Source: Arachis hypogaea (lineage: Eukaryota; Streptophyta; Magnoliopsida; Fabales; Fabaceae). Taken from it: a stretch of DNA of 64,000 nt. Both the position numbers and the translations under genes were made by a program. The stretch is from contig NC_092039.1 of the NCBI RefSeq assembly GCF_003086295.3, forward strand, positions 94,077,061 to 94,141,060, given 5' to 3'. Positions 24,771-36,080 of this stretch are shown one piece after another. The notes under the pieces are model-generated. The model searched no databases. It saw only the letters and a list, made by a program, of their open reading frames with translations, and was not told where the DNA came from. Every line of letters starts with the position of its first letter. Positions within the stretch are counted from its first letter, which is position 1.

Positions 24771-26119
24771 ACGAGGGTTTACGAAAGTAGAGGAAGGTAT
24801 TTTGGAGGTGAGTGAGATTTGGAGGGAATGAATAAAAATTTTACAAAGTGTTATTAGTTTGCTTTCAGGAAAAAGAGGGAAAAAATTTACTAAGTGATAA
24901 ATTTTTTTTCTCTAGATACATTGGGCATCACTTTCAAAATGCACCCAAAACTTAACAAATAGGCTACCCTTTAAAAGCGTCTCCTTTGATACGAAAAGTG
25001 AACCTATAGATATCAACCTACGGCTACGCTTTATAAGTGATTTCTATAATACCTAAAGCTATGCTTTTTAAATGATGCCGCATTTGTGTATCCTTTTCTC
25101 TTATAAAAAGGCAACAGGGAGAAAAGCGTAGCCTATTCTATAAATAGGCTACGCTTTTCAAATGTAGCTTAAAAAAAGTGTGGCTGAATGTGTATTTTTC
25201 TTGTAGTGCATAAAAGGGTAATCTATCTTAGGAAATTTCTACTATAATCAACCACTGATATCCCACAACCTTCACCAATCAATCCGCCATGCGATCCCAC
25301 GCCTTCCGTACCTCCTTAACTCCAGTAAAGCACAAGTATATATAATACAAGTAAAACACAAGTAGGGGCATATACAGCAATTAATACAAGTAGCAATTTG
25401 ACATGTTTAACAGATAGGGAGAAACAATATCAAGTCGGCAAAGCATACAAACAGGTAGAAAATGCATATGATGAATGCGCGCCCTACTGCCTGTGATATC
25501 ACATTGTCGGTTCAACTGCCAACCCGACACATCTCCATGGAGATGTTGCCCTTCGGATTCATGGTGTGGGTGCCCCCGAGATATAGTGCTCGGATCACTA
25601 TCCAAGATTTTGCGCCTGTACGCTCTGATGATCCAAAGGGATGCGAGCGGGATCTATTGCCTCCGACCTCACATCTAAGCACAAGCGAGATGAACTATCG
25701 CCCTTACGCCGCCGCCGCTACCTCGACAGGCGGGATCCAACCTCGGCCCCTGCCGGGTGCATAACGTCTCATAATTTCAATAAAAAGTAGTACAGTGGTT
25801 TTCAAAACATTTTTAGCACAAGATGGATCCATCACTTCATTCAGAGTCCTCGGCGCTTTTCAACCACTGTTCCTTCACCTCTCAGTTCCTTGATTTCGCA
25901 TCTCATTTATCAACCATTCATCACGCATCATCAAGCCTTCCCCAAAACAACAGAAACCTAGTACTCCATTTGCTAACTTTTTCCAAATAATAGTGTCTAA
26001 AACCCTTGAGCCATTTCCAATGTTTGAACACCCAAAAATATGCCCAAAAGTCTTAAAAAGGTGTCATAGAAGCTTACAACCTCGTCGGAAAGGTGAAATA
26101 GTTGAAAACAAAACAAAAT

Positions 26120-26480
26120 TTGAGAAACAGGGCGTGTGCGTCCGCACAGAGGTATGCGTGCGCACGCCCAGGAAATTTTAGAAGTGTGCGTACGCACAGG
26201 GGTGTGCGTACACACAGATGTCAAAACCTAAAAGGGTATGTTCACTCGCACAACCTGTGCGAGCGCCCCCAACAGACTGGCCTCCCCAATGTGTGTGTGC
26301 GCACAGGTCTGTGCGTACACACAGGTTGCAATTTCCCCTTGGTGTGCGCGCGCTCAAGCTGTGCCAACGCTGCAAGCAGATTGCCTGCCTCTGCGTGTAT
26401 GGACGCACAGGTCTGTGCGTGTGCACAGGTCACAATTTTCACAGAGTGTGCGTGCGCACAAGGCTGTGCGTGCGCACATT
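26120..26480. repeat. Palindromic GTGCGTACGCAC-type cluster in the 17760-28038 LTR
   Basis: About ten near-palindromes of the type GTGTGCGTACGCACAG are packed here, often in pairs ('GTGCGTACGCACAGGGGTGTGCGTACACACAG' pattern, given here only as a pattern). The local GC content stands out from the AT-rich LTR. The same kind of motif recurs in other LTRs at 43440-43680 and 55660-55850. Confidence 0.8.
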
Positions 26481-28726
26481 TCAGAAAATTAAGAATTCTG
26501 TAACTTTGCAGAATTTCAAATTTTCAACACTAACTTTGAATGATCATAACTTCCTCTACAAGATTCCAAATTTTACAAACTTTATATCGATTTAAAGGGT
26601 TTTCTAAGATCTTCAATTTTAGATAAGTTCTAATCAATTTTGAAAACCGAGGCAAGATTTATGATCAGAAAAAGTTCACCAAAATTCAACTTTTACCCAA
26701 AATCATAATTTCCTCAATTCCTTCATAAAACCCAACCAAACCAACCCAAACCATTCCAAACTCCAACACTCATTAAAATCAAAACTCTATGACATTTAAC
26801 ACCAAGTTACCACATTTTTCCTTCATTGTCCATCATTCACAACATCAACATTACTATATCTCATATATCAAACTTCATCAACAATTTTCCAACTATAATA
26901 CCAATCAATCAACACCAACATCACATTTATCAACATAATCCACCACTCAACTTCACAAGTCATTCATCCTCATCATATCACTATTAATCATCATTATCAA
27001 CTCAAAATTCATCATTTCATCAATCATCATCATATAATAACATCCAACAATTTATCAACTATTCAAATCCAATCCTATCCTATGGGTCACTAGCTTAAGT
27101 GTCCATGAATATTATATACTACATAGAGGAAACCGAAACTATACCTTGGCTGATTCCTAATATAAACCAAATGAGCTTTCAACCAAAATCCAACCACCAA
27201 GGTAGCTCCAACAAGCACCAATAAGCTCCAAACTCACAAAAATCAAGCTATATAAATATAAATCACCACAAAATCAACCTAGGGTTCAACATAAATCAAA
27301 AATTCACAAGAGATCAAAACCTTTTACCTTTCCTAACAGATTTGGATGGCAAAACCCAAAGCTAAGCAAGAATTAGAGTGAACCTAAACACCAAGAATAA
27401 CAAGAACTCACTTAGCCTCAAGCCCTAGGTACCCGAAATTTTGAAGAGAAGAACTAGAAGGATTTCTAGCTTACCTTTAGATTTTTTTGGATGGGTTTTG
27501 TAGAGTTCTTCGTAAGGAATGCGTAGCCACTGACGGCACGCAAATCAGAGCTCTAGAACTCAAGATATGAGCTTGGGAAGATTGAGGTGAAAAGGGTTTT
27601 CTTCTTCCTCTCATCCCCTTCTCAATTTCTGAAGTGTGTGTGTATTTATGAGGCTGGGGTTCATTAAATGAACCTTTATATATGTTGGACTTGGGCCCAA
27701 CTTGGCCCCGGTTCAACTCGTTAGCGTTTTTAGCCCGTTTGACCCAACTTCGGGCCAAACCTTTAAAATTAACGCTCGGTTTTTTGTTTTTAATGTTTTT
27801 CTAAGGTTTTTGACTGTTTCAACTTTTTCTTGCGCAGCACCGGGCAGACTTGAACCGGTTCACTGTCGATTTGTAGTTTTTCATGGTTTTCTGCACAAAG
27901 CACATTTTCTGACTTGGAACAACCCACTGAGTCCAAAAATAATGTTTAAAACCTCAAATTCTCACTCTAACTTTTCGAAATCAAATCGGGGTAATATAAC
28001 CTTTTAATTAACCGGTTCGATTAATTACGATTCTTACATGCACAACTCTTCTCTTTACGAGTTGCATTGAGCTTCCTTGTAAGTTCATCTATATCCATCT
28101 TTGCAAGTAGGCTTAGAATTATTCAAGCCTTGTGCTGATTTTTCACGTTGCACTCCTTACTTCTTTTTCTCAGCCATAGTCATAGTTAATGCATCTTTTC
28201 TTTTTTTATTTTCTGGTCGTTGCGTAGGAATACTCGGCTATATTTCCAAGGTTGTAGGCATAGAATTTTTCCTTTTGCTGATTGCATCGAGTATGTTTTG
28301 TAAATGAGTAAAATCTAGCTTCTTTGACGTAAATTTATTCACTCCTTTGGTTGCACTCAACTCTTTTTTACTTTTGACTACATCCAACCTTGGCATAGAT
28401 TTCTCCTTGTTATTAGATGCTGCACCTTGCATTTCATATTGCTTGCATTCATTTACAAGCTTTTGTCTCTTGGCTTCAAATTGTCGAAGCAAATCCTTAC
28501 TTGATGTTGCTTTAAGATCAATAAATTCTTTTATTCCTACACAAATAAATTAGTTAACTAGAGTCAATATAAGCAATAAAGTGACATATCATATAAGAAA
28601 AAATTAAGGGAATCAAAAAATAAAAAAATATTACTTACAAATAAAAAGGTGAAAAATAAAACTTAGTTATACATATGTACATATTAAGCAATAAATTGCT
28701 CATCAAGACTCATTAGAATCAGAATC

Positions 28727-29053
28727 TTAAATGAAATCTGCTTCATATTCTTGGGCTGAAGCCATTTGAGGAACCATTTCAATAAGTGTAGGTCGTAGAT
28801 CATTCCTCTCGAGAACAACTTCACTATTATCATTTGGTATGACATGGCTCATTAAATGCTCGTGCTATTCACTATAAAAGGTTTGACGGGCCTCAGACTT
28901 AGATTCGTCACTTGTGCTAAACAAGTCTCTTGGGACAATTTTCATAACATTATGTTTGTTTCTTTCATATGGATCTTGCACATAGAAACATTAATGTGCC
29001 TGAGATGCTAGTATGAAAGTTTCATCCTGGTAGCATTTCTTATTGAAGTGAAC
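28727..29053 (-). pseudogene. C-terminal end of a TNP2/TNPD-type CACTA transposase (DUF4216 region)
   Basis: The minus-strand frame reads VHFNKKCYQDETFILASQAH, a stop, CFYVQDPYERNKHNVMKIVP, RDLFSTSDES, and ends EYEADFI then TAA at 28729-28727. 'FILASQAxQVFYVxDPxxxxWHVV...PRDLY' is the hallmark of the DUF4216 segment at the end of plant TNP2 transposases. Two in-frame stops show it is dead. It lies just upstream, on the same strand, of the TNPA-like gene, the expected order in an En/Spm-type element, so both probably belong to CACTA-1. The catalytic Transposase_21 domain is missing from the window. Confidence 0.75.
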
Positions 29054-29970
29054 ATTATGTGACTTTTCTAGTTACTTTATTATTTTAGTCCACTGTCCTT
29101 CAATTATTGCCCCTTTAATTTGCTCTAATTAGTTGACCATTAGAACTGACTATTTTAATTTTTTTATTAGGTGGCCCTTCTACCAAATCAGATGTATTTA
29201 TTTAGCCCAGTATATGTGTTCTTCTTGTAGATGCCTTTCAATTTCACCAATCTCTAATGCGTTTATACACAAAACCTGTGTTGTTTGATTTTATTCTCTA
29301 AAAGTTATACTTGTGCTGGCTAGTTTCTTTTTTCACTCTTTTTTTAGTTTCTGGGATTTAGGCTTTGTTCCCTTTATGTCTTTTTGAATCGCTGATAACT
29401 GTGCTAGGAAAGTAAACTCATAATAATTTACTGTATATTTCTCATTCCTTTTGGATACCGTAACTTGTAAAACTCTTTAATGCATGAGAATGTTAGATGT
29501 AGCACACTAGAATCGATCAATACTGTTTATAGGTGTTGTCTGTATGGTTTATGTATGGCATTGACTACTCTGTTCCTTCTCTGTTTGCTCTGCACCTAGC
29601 CTATTTGTGTTATTGTTGTATTCTCTTGTTGGATATGTATAATTATATATATTTTTTAAAATTATTGGATAGTGTGATATAGTGTTTTTGCTTGTAGTCT
29701 TTATACATTTTATACATGATCAGGAATAATTCATATCTGGGATAAAATATGTTACTGATTGTGGTCAGTATTATGGGCCTTGAATTGGTTCTTGTTGTTA
29801 TACACGATAATTAATAATATTATTTTTATCTTGATTAATCATGCATGGACAGACTAGCAACGTATATGTTTAATTTGTTGTTAAACCCTTTTAGTCTGAT
29901 GAAACCTTGAACTATATAATATAATTTTACGTTTCATTAAAGCGGCATTTGTTTAATTAGTAAATTCAGG
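29054..29970. other. AT-rich DNA, no gene seen
   Basis: No domain, LTR or TIR was recognised. It may hold intron-like remnants of the TNP2 gene, but nothing supports this directly. Confidence 0.4.
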
Positions 29971-30960
29971 TGTAACACCCTACCACACAAAACTTTACGC
30001 TATAGTCGTAAATTAAAGGTGGTGAGGCGTTATAACATCTGAAAGCAAAATATATATACACACATTGCAAGAATAGTTGATCTAGGAGCCTTGAAAGAAA
30101 GGATAAGCAAAAGCAAATAGAAATCGCGTCACACTCGAAAATATTGAGGTACAAATCTTGATATATAAAACCAAAGACACACACACACACACACACACAT
30201 ATAATTCCAAACGGGATACATAACAAGCTATAGTCTCGACCTGCAAAGCAAAGGCCGACTATAGTATATATATACAACCCAAAATGTTACCTACCAAAAG
30301 CATAAACCCTGTTTCTCCAAAATCAACCTCTAAGAGGGATATACAAGTTATTATACAAAAGTGGAGAACATAAACATAAACTAAGTTCAAAATATAAGGT
30401 CCAAAAGAAATCTTTGCATCTCAGAGGATCCAGCACGCTCAGCGAAGTGCGACACATCCTGTATCTGAAAAAATAAAAATTCCTGAAACAGGTGAGAACC
30501 CTTCCGATTTCCAGCAGGGTAAAAGTTTCAAATAGAGACAATGTAAAAACCACACGAACCCTCTAGGAAATCCTAAAACTCTAACAGACAAAATTCAAGC
30601 CTAGGGTTATACTAATTCAAGATAGGGTAAAGTAAGCTAAGCCATTTACTAAACAATGCTCGTTAATCTCAGGTTTTCTCTCAGCTTGTCTCTTTTCAAC
30701 AATTCTCAAGTTTCTCTCTAAATCTTAATAGGGTAACATACTAAATCGCAGCTACAATGATAAATCTCTAATCTCAATCCTTCTTATTACATTCTCGGCA
30801 CCCATGTTTCCAACATCACAGTTGATCAGTGTTCAATATTTAATTTAGTAGTAACAAACACAAGTAAAGCAATATAAGTCAAGCACAATTTGACAAATAA
30901 TATAGATAACAAAAAGATGGGATAATATGCTAGAAGATTACACAAAAAGAAAATGGAAAT
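29971..30960 (-). mobile_element. Partial chromovirus-type LTR (TGTAACACCC end)
   Basis: The left edge TGTAACACCCTACCACAC parallels the left edge of the LTR at 17760 (TGTAACACCCTAATTAGC) and the following lines share the GTCGTAAA and GGTGAGGCG-type words of that LTR group. An (AC)n run lies at 30178-30199. No matching right end or TSD was found, so this is treated as a truncated copy with an approximate right edge. Confidence 0.5.
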
Positions 30961-33123
30961 TCATTGAAATAAGTTGCTTCACTTTAATGTGTATTTTTAT
31001 TGATTTGTTGTAATTTAATCATTCATTTTATCTATGAATTATTTTAAGAAAAATTTTGAGTTTGATTATGCTACTGGCGTCAAATGGACTTTGAAGACCT
31101 TAGGTGATAGATGGAAGGCCCATAAGTATAATTTACGAGGACAATACTTCTATCCTAATAAAAGAAAGGCAAAAATTATGGTTGCGAATCCATCAGACAT
31201 ACCACCTGTTGAATGGACTGCTTTTTGTGGATCATTATATGGAGCCTAAAACAATGGTAAATACTTATTCTATGCTTTTGTGTTTTCTTATTGAATATTT
31301 GGCTATGGTTATTTGGTAACATTTATTTACTAATTTCTTGTTTTTGAAAATTATAGAAACAATATTTGCAAAATGCCAGAAATCGTGAGAAGCTTATAGT
31401 TTCACATGCCGGTGGAAGTAAAAGCAATGCTAGAAGAGTAACACAGATGGTAATTTTTTTATATTTATTATGCCTAGTACTGTTATACTATTGCCATAAA
31501 ATTAGAGTTTATAATTAAATTTGTGATTACTTTTAAAATTCTATTTACTATATTAGAAGAAACAATTGGGAAGGCCTGTATGTCAAAGCGAGGTTATTAT
31601 ATCAAATTTTCTAAAGAAAGATGAGAGTTTTGTAAGTGAAGAAGGACAACGATTAGCCGTAAGTGTCTGAATTTTTTTTATACAGCTGTATATTTTTTTA
31701 AAGAATTAATTATGTGAATACACTAGTCCAATGTGATGTGCGTTTGTTTGTAGAAAAAAATATCAGAGCATTTGCCTCAAGATCAAGAGCATGCTGCCAC
31801 TGAAGGTATTCATTCAAAAGTCTTGTCTCATCCAAATGATGCAATTGAAAAAGTCTGTGGTCCTCAAAATAGTAAGCGAGTCCGTAGTTTCTGTAATGTT
31901 ACATGTCCCAATGGTTTTGGTAAGTCAAAGTGCATCATTGGATCCACTACAAGAAAAAGCAATATTTGTAACCAAAAAAATTGTTACAAAAAACCGAAAT
32001 TTTGAAACAAAAAGAATTTGTAACAAAAAAAGGGGCCGTTGCAGTTTGTCCCGTTACAAAAAAGTTTTTGTAACAAAAAATGGAACTGTTACAATTCAAA
32101 GTAATATTTTGTAACAAATTTTTTTAATACAAAAACCAAAATTTGTTACAAAAGTAGTAACAATTTTAGACCTTTAAAATATTTTTCATGACAATATAAA
32201 TTTTCCTATCATAAAATTTAGTTACAAAATATAACTTGATTTTGTAACATTTTTCATTCCTTTAGTTACAAAAGCACAATATTTATTTTATAACAATTTC
32301 TTTAATCGTAATTCGTTGAATCGTAAGATGAAATGTAAATGTAACTCGTAAAATATAAAAATTATGAAATTTTTTATAGCAAAAATTAATTTTACAAATA
32401 ATGAAATAAATCTCAAATAAACCAAATTATCCATTGCACTATAACTAATATATACAATAACAAGTCAAAAGTCACATACTCAACACAAATTCACAACTCA
32501 AATTAAAACACAAATTCACAACATACAAGTTTATACGCAACTAAAATAAATTAAGTAGCAAATAAACCAACCAAGCTACTATAATGAACAACTAATTAAC
32601 TAAATTCTAAACAAGTATTTAATAGTCACTCTATTCTTCATCAATCATAAAATCTTCATGAGTTTTACAAGCTTCTGCGTTACCATCTTCATGATCAACA
32701 GCAAGAAGAGGAGGTCCTGGGAGAGGTTCTTCAAACTTATCATCATCAAGATAAGAAATAGCCAGAGTATAAGAGCAAAAATTGAACAATTGAACTCAAT
32801 GCAATAACAAAAATTCACTATTTATGATTAATAAAACATACAAGAATTAATTTCAATTATCACCATTCACCAAAGCAATATTCATGTAAACAATAAAATC
32901 ATCATCTCATCACAGCAGCAACAGGCCAACAACAAATACACTAACTTTTTCTTTTTCTTTTAGTTCCTTTTTTCTTTTTTTAATCGAATGGATATTCAAC
33001 AACAACAAAAATTTCAACAACAATAAAAATTCCATCATTCATTTTAATCAAAACAAGATCCAGAACAAGAAAAATTCAATTCAATTTTTATTAATCATTC
33101 ATCCTTCTAACATATGCCCATAC

Positions 33124-33395
33124 CTGAACTCCCAAGTCCTAGAACACAAGTTTCCTATTTGCAGCTTCAATACGATCGATATTCAACCCCACAGTTGGAA
33201 CGATTCGATCAGGAGGAAGGCTTTCTATGTTTGAGTACACTGACTTTATCCTCTCCAGCAAAGTCTGTAAAGTTAACGTATTCAGCAACTCAAGGAAACA
33301 TAAGAAAGTTCAACAATTTTGTAAAAATATGGCATTCGAAATATACATTACTGTTTTTCCAGCCTTGTCAATCCCCAGAATGAGTACATGAATAA
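33124..33395 (-). pseudogene. Captured fragment of an ARFRP1/ARL-type small GTPase (two exons)
   Basis: Exon A (to 33352) reads HVLILGIDKAGKT, the P-loop GxDxAGKT of the ARF family, and ends at a GT donor. Exon B (33264-33124) starts after CAG and reads TLLERIKSVYSNIESLPPDR, IVPTVGLNIDRIEAANRKLVF, a stop, then DLGVQ before a GT donor. The order P-loop, IVPTVGLN (switch I) and WDLGGQ (switch II) is ARF-specific, and the SLPPDRIVPTVGLNI wording points to ARF-related protein 1. The W of WDLGG has become a stop and one G is V, so it cannot make a GTPase. The intron is retained, indicating DNA-level capture by the CACTA. Confidence 0.85.
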
Positions 33396-34799
33396 TAGTG
33401 GAGCATTTGTAACAAAATTTAACTAAAAAATTCAATAAATAAATTCAATTCATTGTATCTACCAAGCAAATTAATGTATCATCTAATTTGACGACCTTCA
33501 TCTAAGTTTTTGTAGGCATCCAACTCTTGTTATTTCAGCTTCTTTTATACTGATTTACAAATGATTAAATAGACTAGTTTTATCATTAAATCACTCCTTG
33601 ACCTTAACCTATTACGCATGTAAAGTAGCTACTTGTTTCTTTATTCATGTATGTTAATAACATGAATGACAACAATCAAGAACAACCTAAGCAATTTGCA
33701 ATTATATTTCGAGAATGTATGATATATTCCCTCCAGTTATTTAGCTTTGTAGGAGGCCCTAGTTGCCTTAAAAATGGTAAAAATTACAACACATACCTTA
33801 TGTTTCAAATTTAAGTGGCACTTGCTAACTTGTATGACAAATATTTGGCTATATATATTATGTGATGACTTAATCTGTAAGTACTAAGTAGTGGTAAAAC
33901 CCGTATTGAAGCATTGAGAAATATCATACATAACTTCCTAAATTTCATAGATCTTGGGTAAGACCAGATATTTCTTCTATACATTCAACTAGAGAGCCTC
34001 TCATTTCATGTTTAAATTAGTTAGATGATTTATATGAACAAATACATAACTTTCTTTTCTATACTTATTAATTGATAAACAGTAAATGCTACCTTGCAAG
34101 GTATTCACACAGAATTCATAGTAATTATTTATCAAACAATTCACGATTCACATAATCAATATCACTAAATCAACAACTCCAATCACGTTTTCACAGTCAC
34201 AATTCAACATTCATTTAATCAATCAATTACTCACAATAATTAAACCTATTTGCAGTTATTTGATAAGCCTTATAGGCATTCTTAAATTAAAACCATTTAA
34301 AATTAAACCCCTACCTTGATGTCACAAGTGTATTATTTAACCTAACAATTCCACTTAGTCTGAACTCACAACAGTAGCAACACTTCCCACGAAGGTAATG
34401 ATAGTTACAGCAGAACAGAGAATTCAAATTGAATAAGAATGGAAAGCGAACACAGCCCTGGAAAATTCAAAGTAGGGCATATACTAGAACTAAATCAAAA
34501 CAAGCGTGGTAGTGACAATAGAATGTGCAAATGGACTGTAATAAAGGAAAAGAACACACCAGAATTGAAGTAGCAATATCAAACTCATCAACAGTAGCCT
34601 TAACAGTTTCCTGATGGCATAATCACTATCCCCTATGATGGTTCTAGCAGCAAACAGGAAAAACAAAATAGCAATACTAAACAGAGACATATGTTTCCTT
34701 ACTCTGATCAGAAAAAGACTAAGGAAAAAGATGGAAGCAGAGCAAAGATTAAAGCTTACGGATTCAAGAACGGAGAAATTAGAGTTGAAGCGGTGATTC

Positions 34800-35300
34800 C
34801 CATGGTGGTTCTATCGACGGGAACAAGACGCAACCGCAACAGTTTTGACCCTAATCGACGGCAGCGGTGACGGTGGAGCTGGACGGCGCGAGGACAGATC
34901 ATATTGTTCCCCTCCTTGTCGCGTTTCTGCTTCTCTGTCTCCTGTGCGTCTCATCGCTTCTCTTCCTCTTGCGTCGAATAGCAGTGGAAATGGCCAGAGC
35001 ACAGCGGTGGCGACAGAACAGAACGCGACGTTCTCCCCAATAAGCCCTAGCAGCGGCGACAATGGATTGACAGTGGTGGAAACATAGCAGCGCGAACAGC
35101 ATCTTCCCCCTCTCTCGCGTGACAGTTTCGGCTCCCCTCTCCCCCCTTCCATGCGATAGCGATGGCGACGGTAGCACCCAACCCGCCGCCACCGTCTCCC
35201 TCCTTCCCTCTCCTGTCATCTTCCCCGTCTCCCTCCTTGCTCAGATTCTCCCCTGTTTCTTTTTTGCCCCTTCCCCCCTTTCCCTCGAGCTTGTTTTGTG
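34800..35300. other. GC-rich block inside the nested CACTA, unassigned
   Basis: A sharply GC-richer stretch of about 500 bases inside an AT-rich element, with overlapping Ser/Pro/Arg-rich frames on both strands. It looks like captured 5' UTR or first-exon DNA of a host gene. I recognise no domain. Confidence 0.4.
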
Positions 35301-35329
35301 AAATTAGGTTAGGTTTAAGTTTTAATTTG

Positions 35330-36080
35330 GAAATTTTAGAGTTAGGATAAAATATACACCAATAATATAATAATTTTATAAAATATTTGAGATAAAATAA
35401 TAGGAATTACTTAAATTAAAGTGTACAATTCTTTTTTATTTTTCAATGATTAAAATTATGCAAAATATTAAATTATAATAAAATTACTTAAGAATCTTAA
35501 TTAGTTTAAAATGAAATTATCTTCGAATCTATTTAATTATTTTTAATAAAATAAATTTTAAAATTATAAAATTTAAACTTAATAAGATAAAATTACAATT
35601 TATTTATATTTAGATTTTTATAAATGCGGGATGTTTCACTGTTTGTGTTAAGAGAGTTAGGATCAGGGTTAGATAAAATTAGAATATATTGTATTAATTT
35701 AAAATTTAATTTAATTTCTTAAAATTATTTTAAAAATATTATTTAATTATCAATTAGCTAATTAGCTTTTAATTGAGTATTTTAATTTAAAATTTTTATA
35801 TTTTTTTAATTACTAATTTTAAATTATAAATAAGTAAATACCACGTTTAATATAAAAATTTCTAAAAATTTATTTTGAATAAATATAATAAATCATAAAT
35901 GACTTATATTTAATTTTTAAAATAATTTTAAACTTAAAGTATCGTTAATTTGAATTAAATATTCTTAGTAAACTAAAATTTTGAATAGAAAATCTTAAAT
36001 AAATATAATAAATCATAAATAACTCATTTTTTCAAAAATTCGAAGGCTTAAATTTAATATGTTGAAATAAATTTTTTATT
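35330..36080. other. Very AT-rich CACTA interior, no gene seen
   Basis: Almost pure A/T with runs of AAT/TTA. No open frame of note. It leads into the right subterminal TTTGTTACAAA region. Confidence 0.6.

Larger units (their letters stand above)
18460..25208. mobile_element. Non-autonomous CACTA (Pack-CACTA) with captured host gene pieces, TSD CAT
   Basis: Begins CACTATAAGAAAAAC and ends GTATTTTTCTTGTAGTG, flanked by CAT (18457-18459 and 25209-25211), the 3-bp duplication of CACTA elements. Both ends are packed with subterminal copies of AAGGCTACGCTTTTC in both orientations, the presumed TNPA binding sites. No transposase is present. The interior holds exon-like fragments of a kinesin-4-like gene, an SH3-domain gene and a beta-galactosidase gene, all on the minus strand, and a nested solo LTR. 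The GC-rich stretches at 23560-23780 and 24380-24760 may be further captured pieces but were not recognised. Confidence 0.9.
17760..28038 (-). mobile_element. Solo gypsy (chromovirus-type) LTR, TSD TGCAC, interrupted by a CACTA
   Basis: Ends are TGTAACACCC... on the left and ...TTCTTACA on the right, both flanked by TGCAC (17755-17759 and 28039-28043). Removing the nested CACTA leaves about 3.5 kb of LTR. A minus-strand TATA box (TATATAAAGG, about 27683-27674) followed by a 5' UTR-like stretch shows the LTR reads on the minus strand. No gag or pol is present, so it is a solo LTR. It sits inside the coding part of the TNPA-like gene. The right part (25209-28038) contains GC-rich palindromes (26120-26480) and AT-rich stretches but no gene. 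Confidence 0.85.
15511..28536 (-). pseudogene. CACTA TNPA/Ptta-type transposase, multi-exon, split by a nested LTR
   Basis: Read on the minus strand in two blocks, 28536-28044 and 17754-15511, separated by the solo LTR 17760-28038. The first block begins after a TGTGTAG acceptor and carries KDLLRQFEAKRQKL and HLQNILDAISKRK. The second continues with NIDEFLKENGIDVK, then the plant Ptta/En/Spm core: EKWVMQAIRDA (about 16960), KRFKRKIKQKHFVPYENIED (about 16920-16860), and SERNKQHKEQ (about 16320). It ends with a charged coiled-coil tail (KDELGDMKAKQQHQEKEIHG) and a stop at 15511-15513. TNPA-like proteins bind subterminal repeats of CACTA elements. Several stops and frameshifts make it non-functional. 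The 120-residue frame 16506-16868 is only a fragment of it. Confidence 0.75.

Noticed and set aside
25462..25764. 100-codon plus-strand frame
   Set aside because: Lies in the gypsy solo LTR with no domain; overlapping frames exist in other phases.
26102..26595. Cys/Ala/Arg-rich open frames of 80-130 codons on both strands
   Set aside because: All arise from the GTGCGTGCGCAC palindrome cluster in an LTR.
34811..35219. Arg/Ser-rich minus-strand frames of about 110 codons in a CACTA
   Set aside because: Frames overlap on both strands in a GC-rich block; no recognisable protein; may be captured UTR DNA.
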